From contig JADFQH010000125.1 in the NCBI GenBank assembly GCA_022561895.1, positions 1 through 8,286 of the forward strand: a stretch of DNA of 8,286 nucleotides. Direction: 5' to 3'. Under the pieces are notes generated by a model. It was not told the DNA's origin and ran no database searches. It was given only the letters and a program-made list of their open reading frames with translations. The stretch's first letter is position 1; every line of letters begins with the position of its first letter. The position numbers were made by a program, and so were the translations under genes. The DNA is from Methanobacteriota archaeon. Its GTDB lineage: Archaea; Halobacteriota; Halobacteria; Halobacteriales; Halalkalicoccaceae. Shown in pieces: positions 5,179 to 8,286 of this stretch.

Positions 5179-6528
5179 CTACTCGATGAAACGGTACTTT
5201 CGCTCGCCCATCCGCCCCCAGCCGCCGAAGACGAACTCCGACTCGGGCGCGGTGAACTCCTCTATCTCGCCGTCGTGTTCGGTCTCGATCGCGTGGTTGT
5301 GCACGTCGTGGACGCGCTCGTACTCCTCGAAGGAGAGATCGTACCGGCGCTCGATCTGCTCGTCGATCGTGAGATCGTCGATCTTTTCTTCCCACGTGTT
5401 TTGAACGGTTTCTGCGTGGATCTCCGCCTGCGCGCCGCTGCCATAGGAACCGACGAGCAGGCGCTCGCCCGCCAGATCGCGACCCTCGTCGAAGGCGGTC
5501 TTGAGCGCGCTCGTGCGCGCGAGGTGGACCGAACCGGTGTACCAGTTGCCCACGTTTCGCGAGATCGTGAGCGTGGGATCGATCACTCGGGCGTACCACT
5601 CTCTGTATGATTCGGTTCGTTTCAGCCCATCCATATACTCCCTGAGTGCGTCCTCGTACTCCGAATCGTTATCGAACGCCTCCTCTCTGGGTTGGCGGCC
5701 GATCTCCTCGGCCAGTTCGTCCTCGATTGCCGTATCACGGGTCATGTGACGGTAGGCAAACAGGGCGGCTTTTCGGACCATCCCCGGAAACGGCGTGTGA
5801 AACGGCCCGTAGGCGAAGTCCTCGGCCGTAACGCGACCGGCGACGCTCTCGAAATCCTCCAAGGCTTCACGCATGCGCGCGAGATACACCTGTACGCTCC
5901 GTTTGCCGTCCACACTCGGGAACTGCTGGTTCGGCTTCAGAAAGTCGGTCTCGTCGGCTGAACCGTAGCCCTGTTCGGTCGATAGCGAGACGAGATCTGG
6001 GTCCTCGGAGATTAGCATGGCGACCGCGCCCGCTCCCTGCGTAGCTTCGCCGGGATCGTTTCGTGCGTACAGTGCGGTGTCGGTCGCGATCACCAGCGCC
6101 GATCGTCCTCTATGTCGCCCGGCTTTGATCCAGTTGTAGGCGTCGTCGATCGACTGGGTTCCGGCGACGCAGGCGAACTTCCGCTCGCCCTTGTTGGCGT
6201 GGCTGAACTCACCTTCAAAGACCTCTTCGAGACAGCCCGCGATGTAGGTCGAGACGGGTTTCGAGTTGTCGAATGCGCTCTCGGTCGCAACGTCGATCCG
6301 GCCGATATCCTCGGGTTCGAGACCCTCGTGTTCCATCAGCCGGTGGGCGGCGTTCGCCCCCATCGTAACGATATCCTCGTAGGTATCGGGAAACGAACTC
6401 GCGTTCAGCCCCAGCCCTTTCGTGTACTTCTCGGGGTCCTCGCCCTTCGCCGGGGCGAAGGTGTTCGCCAGATCGAGTGTTAATTTTCCGGTCCAGATTT
6501 CGACGGCGTCGATACCGACCTCGGTCAT
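5179..6528 (-). CDS. hmgB: Hydroxymethylglutaryl-CoA synthase
   Basis: This 449-residue enzyme condenses acetyl-CoA with acetoacetyl-CoA to HMG-CoA, the committed entry to the mevalonate pathway that makes archaeal isoprenoid lipids, quinones and carotenoids. The catalytic triad is visible: E83 in 'VATESAFDNSKP', nucleophile C120 in 'KFACVAGTQS' and H244 in 'YGPFHTPFPGM'. Other family segments are 'ATDTALYARNDPGEATQGAGA' (seen as ATDTALYARNDPG at 148-160, then EATQGAGAVAML) and the C-terminal 'VGNWYTGSVHLARTS' and 'LLVGSYGSGAQAEIH'. Length and composition, with many Asp and Glu, fit haloarchaeal HMG-CoA synthases, called hmgB or mvaS. The ATG at 6528 is leaderless: a TATA box lies about 24 bases upstream. 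The gene follows the surface protein gene by 57 bases but with its own promoter. It appears complete and functional, and acts in the cytoplasm. Confidence 0.97.
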   Translation of the reverse strand: MTEVGIDAVEIWTGKLTLDLANTFAPAKGEDPEKYTKGLGLNASSFPDTYEDIVTMGANAAHRLMEHEGLEPEDIGRIDVATESAFDNSKPVSTYIAGCLEEVFEGEFSHANKGERKFACVAGTQSIDDAYNWIKAGRHRGRSALVIATDTALYARNDPGEATQGAGAVAMLISEDPDLVSLSTEQGYGSADETDFLKPNQQFPSVDGKRSVQVYLARMREALEDFESVAGRVTAEDFAYGPFHTPFPGMVRKAALFAYRHMTRDTAIEDELAEEIGRQPREEAFDNDSEYEDALREYMDGLKRTESYREWYARVIDPTLTISRNVGNWYTGSVHLARTSALKTAFDEGRDLAGERLLVGSYGSGAQAEIHAETVQNTWEEKIDDLTIDEQIERRYDLSFEEYERVHDVHNHAIETEHDGEIEEFTAPESEFVFGGWGRMGERKYRFIE

Positions 6529-6548
6529 GTGTCGTATCTATCGTTCGG

Positions 6549-6556
6549 ATTATATG
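6549..6556 (-). promoter_or_regulatory. TATA box of the HMG-CoA synthase gene
   Basis: CATATAAT on the minus strand is centred about 24 bases upstream of ATG 6528. That is the usual archaeal distance from TATA to transcription start, so transcription would begin at or next to the start codon (leaderless). There is no Shine-Dalgarno sequence in the bases between, which agrees. Confidence 0.65.
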
Positions 6557-6585
6557 GGTCTGTCGACTACGGATTCGACGATCGA

Positions 6586-8286
6586 CTAGATCTCGGGATC
6601 GATCCCGTCGGCGGTGTCCTGTATCTGTCGTGCGTCGAGGACGGTTCCGTCCGCCGAGAGGATCTGTACCGTGATTACGTAGCGATCGTCGAAGTCCGCT
6701 TCCTCGAATGATGGGCCGTGATGGAGCGTCCCGCTTTGCTCGCTCGACTCGACTGATTCGCTTGCTTCCGGCGTATCGAGGTTCTCGAAGTCGGCCGTGA
6801 CGATCACGCCCTCATCGTCGAGTTCGTACTCGATGCTGTAGCTCACGGTTCCGTCCTGACCGGGCGGTGTTGTCCCGCTCTCGTCGGAGATCTCGATCGT
6901 CTCGAACCTGCTTTCCTCGATGGGATCTTCGCTCGTGACGTTTTCGACCGTGAGCTCGAGTGCATCCCCGCTCCCGCCACCCGACGTGTAGACGGTCACT
7001 GTCCCGTTCTCCCTCGGATCGAGCAATATCGTGTCGGTTCCATTGGCGTCCGTCGACCCCATCGTCGTGGGGAGTCCGGCAACCTCGGTGTCGTTTACCG
7101 CATAGTTGATCATCGCACCTTCCGCGCTTGGGTCCGTAGCCACGCTCAACTCGGGCTCTGCGTTCTCGCCCGCATCGACCGTACAGTTCGTCTCGCAGGT
7201 CACGCCCTCCTGTTCTGCGGTTGTATTCAGATCCCAGAACGTCCGAAATGCCGCGTCAGAGCCATTACCCGCCTCCGCGTCCTCTCCCTCAGGTTCTGTG
7301 ACGGTGAACGAGACGTTTTCGTACGCCTCGTCACCAATCGAGAGGGTGAGGTTCCCGGCTTCTTCCGGAACGAAGGTTGCATGCCCGTCAGAATCGGAAA
7401 CCGTGTCGTTCTCAAGACCGGCTCCGTCGGGGGTCACAGTAGCCCCGCGTGTCGGATTGTTGAATCGGTCGCGGACCTCGACGGTCACCGATTCATTCAC
7501 TGCTGTCTCCGTCTTACTCACCGGAACGATATACGCTGCGTCCTCGCTGCCCGTTCCACCCAGTTCGACGCTTGCCATCCGCAGTTCGTACGTCTCGTTG
7601 CCGTCGAGTTCTATCGTGATCTCGTTGTCCCCTGTCGTTACACTAACGTTCTCGTCTTCCTCGGCGTCGATGAGCGACGCTTCGACTTCATCGGGGAGCT
7701 GTGTCGGCAACCGGAGCTCGATCGGGCCATTACCATCACCGGTGATCTCGATCGTGTTCGTCGAGACGCTTTTCGGGTGTGTATCGAGCGAGATGGTCCC
7801 GCTTCGTGATTCCGAGACGGACCCCTCAAGCGCGACCAGCGTGATCCGATCCCCGTCGATCAGCCGCTGGTCGGCCAGCGGGACGACGACCCCGTCGTTG
7901 TCGTTGTAGAGCAACGAGTGTTCGTAGACGGTTGTCGGTGCATTGGTGTATTCGCTGTAGCGCGGGCGGTAGACGAGCGAACTGGTCTCATACTGCTGTT
8001 CAGTTTCGTTTAAAACGTCAGCGATATTTTGGATCTCCCCATCCGCTGCGACCGCGTTCTCGATCACGATCTCGCCGTTTTCCGTCCGTAGCTGCCCCGC
8101 GGGATCGGGAGGGTTGAGAGCGAAAATCCGGTTTCGGAACTCCGTCCCCAGTCCGACGGAAACCGACTGTGAACTCCCGGTTCCCGCCGTCGAGAGGATC
8201 GCGTTTCGTACGTCTTGGAGGTCCCCCTGGACCTGTGTGTTGTGATCGAACTCGTCCGCACGGTTCTGCTCGGGGACGACGACGGC
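6586..8286 (-). CDS. Large acidic secreted surface protein, DUF7289-like start with Ig-like (Big-1-type) domain (N-terminus outside window)
   Basis: The frame is open from the right edge to TAG at 6588-6586, giving 566 visible residues. The first 75 ('QNRADEFDHNTQVQGDLQDV', then 'SVSVGLGTEFRNRIFALNPP' and 'GQLRTENGEIVIENA') match haloarchaeal envelope proteins that follow an N-terminal pilin-like membrane segment; that segment would lie beyond the edge. Residues about 252-329 ('TVEVRDRFNNPTRGATV', 'SDSDGHATFVPEEAGNLTLS') look like an invasin-type Big-1/Ig-like domain. The region after it holds one Cys pair ('CETNC') and the last ~100 residues form a separate beta-rich domain. I count 14 N-x-S/T sequons, which agrees with an N-glycosylated protein outside the cell. 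It is very acidic with few Lys. There is no C-terminal anchor; anchoring would depend on the missing N-terminus. The exact role (pilus-related, adhesin or S-layer associated) is unknown. Confidence 0.8.
   Translation of the reverse strand, partial: AVVVPEQNRADEFDHNTQVQGDLQDVRNAILSTAGTGSSQSVSVGLGTEFRNRIFALNPPDPAGQLRTENGEIVIENAVAADGEIQNIADVLNETEQQYETSSLVYRPRYSEYTNAPTTVYEHSLLYNDNDGVVVPLADQRLIDGDRITLVALEGSVSESRSGTISLDTHPKSVSTNTIEITGDGNGPIELRLPTQLPDEVEASLIDAEEDENVSVTTGDNEITIELDGNETYELRMASVELGGTGSEDAAYIVPVSKTETAVNESVTVEVRDRFNNPTRGATVTPDGAGLENDTVSDSDGHATFVPEEAGNLTLSIGDEAYENVSFTVTEPEGEDAEAGNGSDAAFRTFWDLNTTAEQEGVTCETNCTVDAGENAEPELSVATDPSAEGAMINYAVNDTEVAGLPTTMGSTDANGTDTILLDPRENGTVTVYTSGGGSGDALELTVENVTSEDPIEESRFETIEISDESGTTPPGQDGTVSYSIEYELDDEGVIVTADFENLDTPEASESVESSEQSGTLHHGPSFEEADFDDRYVITVQILSADGTVLDARQIQDTADGIDPEI

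Noticed and set aside
6594..6607. Perfect 14-bp palindrome CGGGATCGATCCCG at the end of the surface protein gene
   Set aside because: It lies in codons for Gly-Ile-Asp-Pro-Glu, where preferred haloarchaeal codons give GATC-rich symmetry; there is no loop or T-tract for a terminator, so chance is sufficient.
7106..7909. Ser-rich 267-codon frame on the plus strand
   Set aside because: The Ser and Val richness is the antisense image of Asp/Glu/Thr-rich codons in the surface protein; there is no independent support.
1..8286. CRISPR array, insertion sequence, tRNA, rRNA or known defence system
   Set aside because: No regularly spaced repeats, transposase motifs, terminal inverted repeats, tRNA-like cloverleaf or defence-gene domains were seen on either strand.

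Overview
Most of the window (about position 616 to the right end) is haloarchaeal DNA. The proteins are strongly acidic, several genes look leaderless (a TATA-like box about 25 bases before the ATG), and the families are familiar from Halobacteria: a zinc-ribbon membrane protein, a YdjM/DUF457-type membrane hydrolase, an archaeal XRE-type regulator, HMG-CoA synthase and a glycosylated surface protein. The first ~600 bases are different. They hold a minus-strand NIL-domain gene and a ThiS/MoaD-like sulfur-carrier gene with good Shine-Dalgarno sequences, codon choice rich in CTG, GTA and CCC, and only mildly acidic products, all of which look bacterial. The two parts meet inside a haloarchaeal amidohydrolase gene, which stops abruptly and lacks its C-terminal quarter. 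A chimeric assembly or amplification join is the simplest reading; real integration of foreign DNA is the alternative.

Layout, left to right: ThiS/MoaD-like gene (minus, cut by the window edge); NIL-domain gene (minus) with a structured leader; junction near 613-616; truncated COG1228-type amidohydrolase (minus); small zinc-ribbon membrane protein (minus) with a TetR-style operator directly before its start; GNAT acetyltransferase (minus); YdjM/DUF457-type membrane hydrolase (minus); a 201-base divergent intergenic region; an XRE-family regulator (plus); a convergent spacer that can fold as a three-way junction; an AAC(3)-fold acetyltransferase-like gene (minus) in which the usual catalytic His is Asp; HMG-CoA synthase (minus); and a large secreted surface protein (minus) running off the right edge.

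Functionally, HMG-CoA synthase supplies the mevalonate pathway for archaeal isoprenoid lipids, and the surface protein is an exported, probably N-glycosylated envelope component. The four minus-strand genes from the membrane hydrolase to the amidohydrolase are closely spaced and could be partly co-transcribed, although the zinc-ribbon gene seems to have its own operator. The XRE regulator has a 10-bp inverted repeat in its upstream region, one arm touching its ATG, which suggests autoregulation and perhaps control of the divergent gene. No CRISPR array, insertion sequence, tRNA or rRNA is visible. No complete new defence or mobile system is recognisable. The most novel-looking items are the structured convergent spacer, the AAC(3)-like protein with an altered active site, and the paired operator-like repeats.
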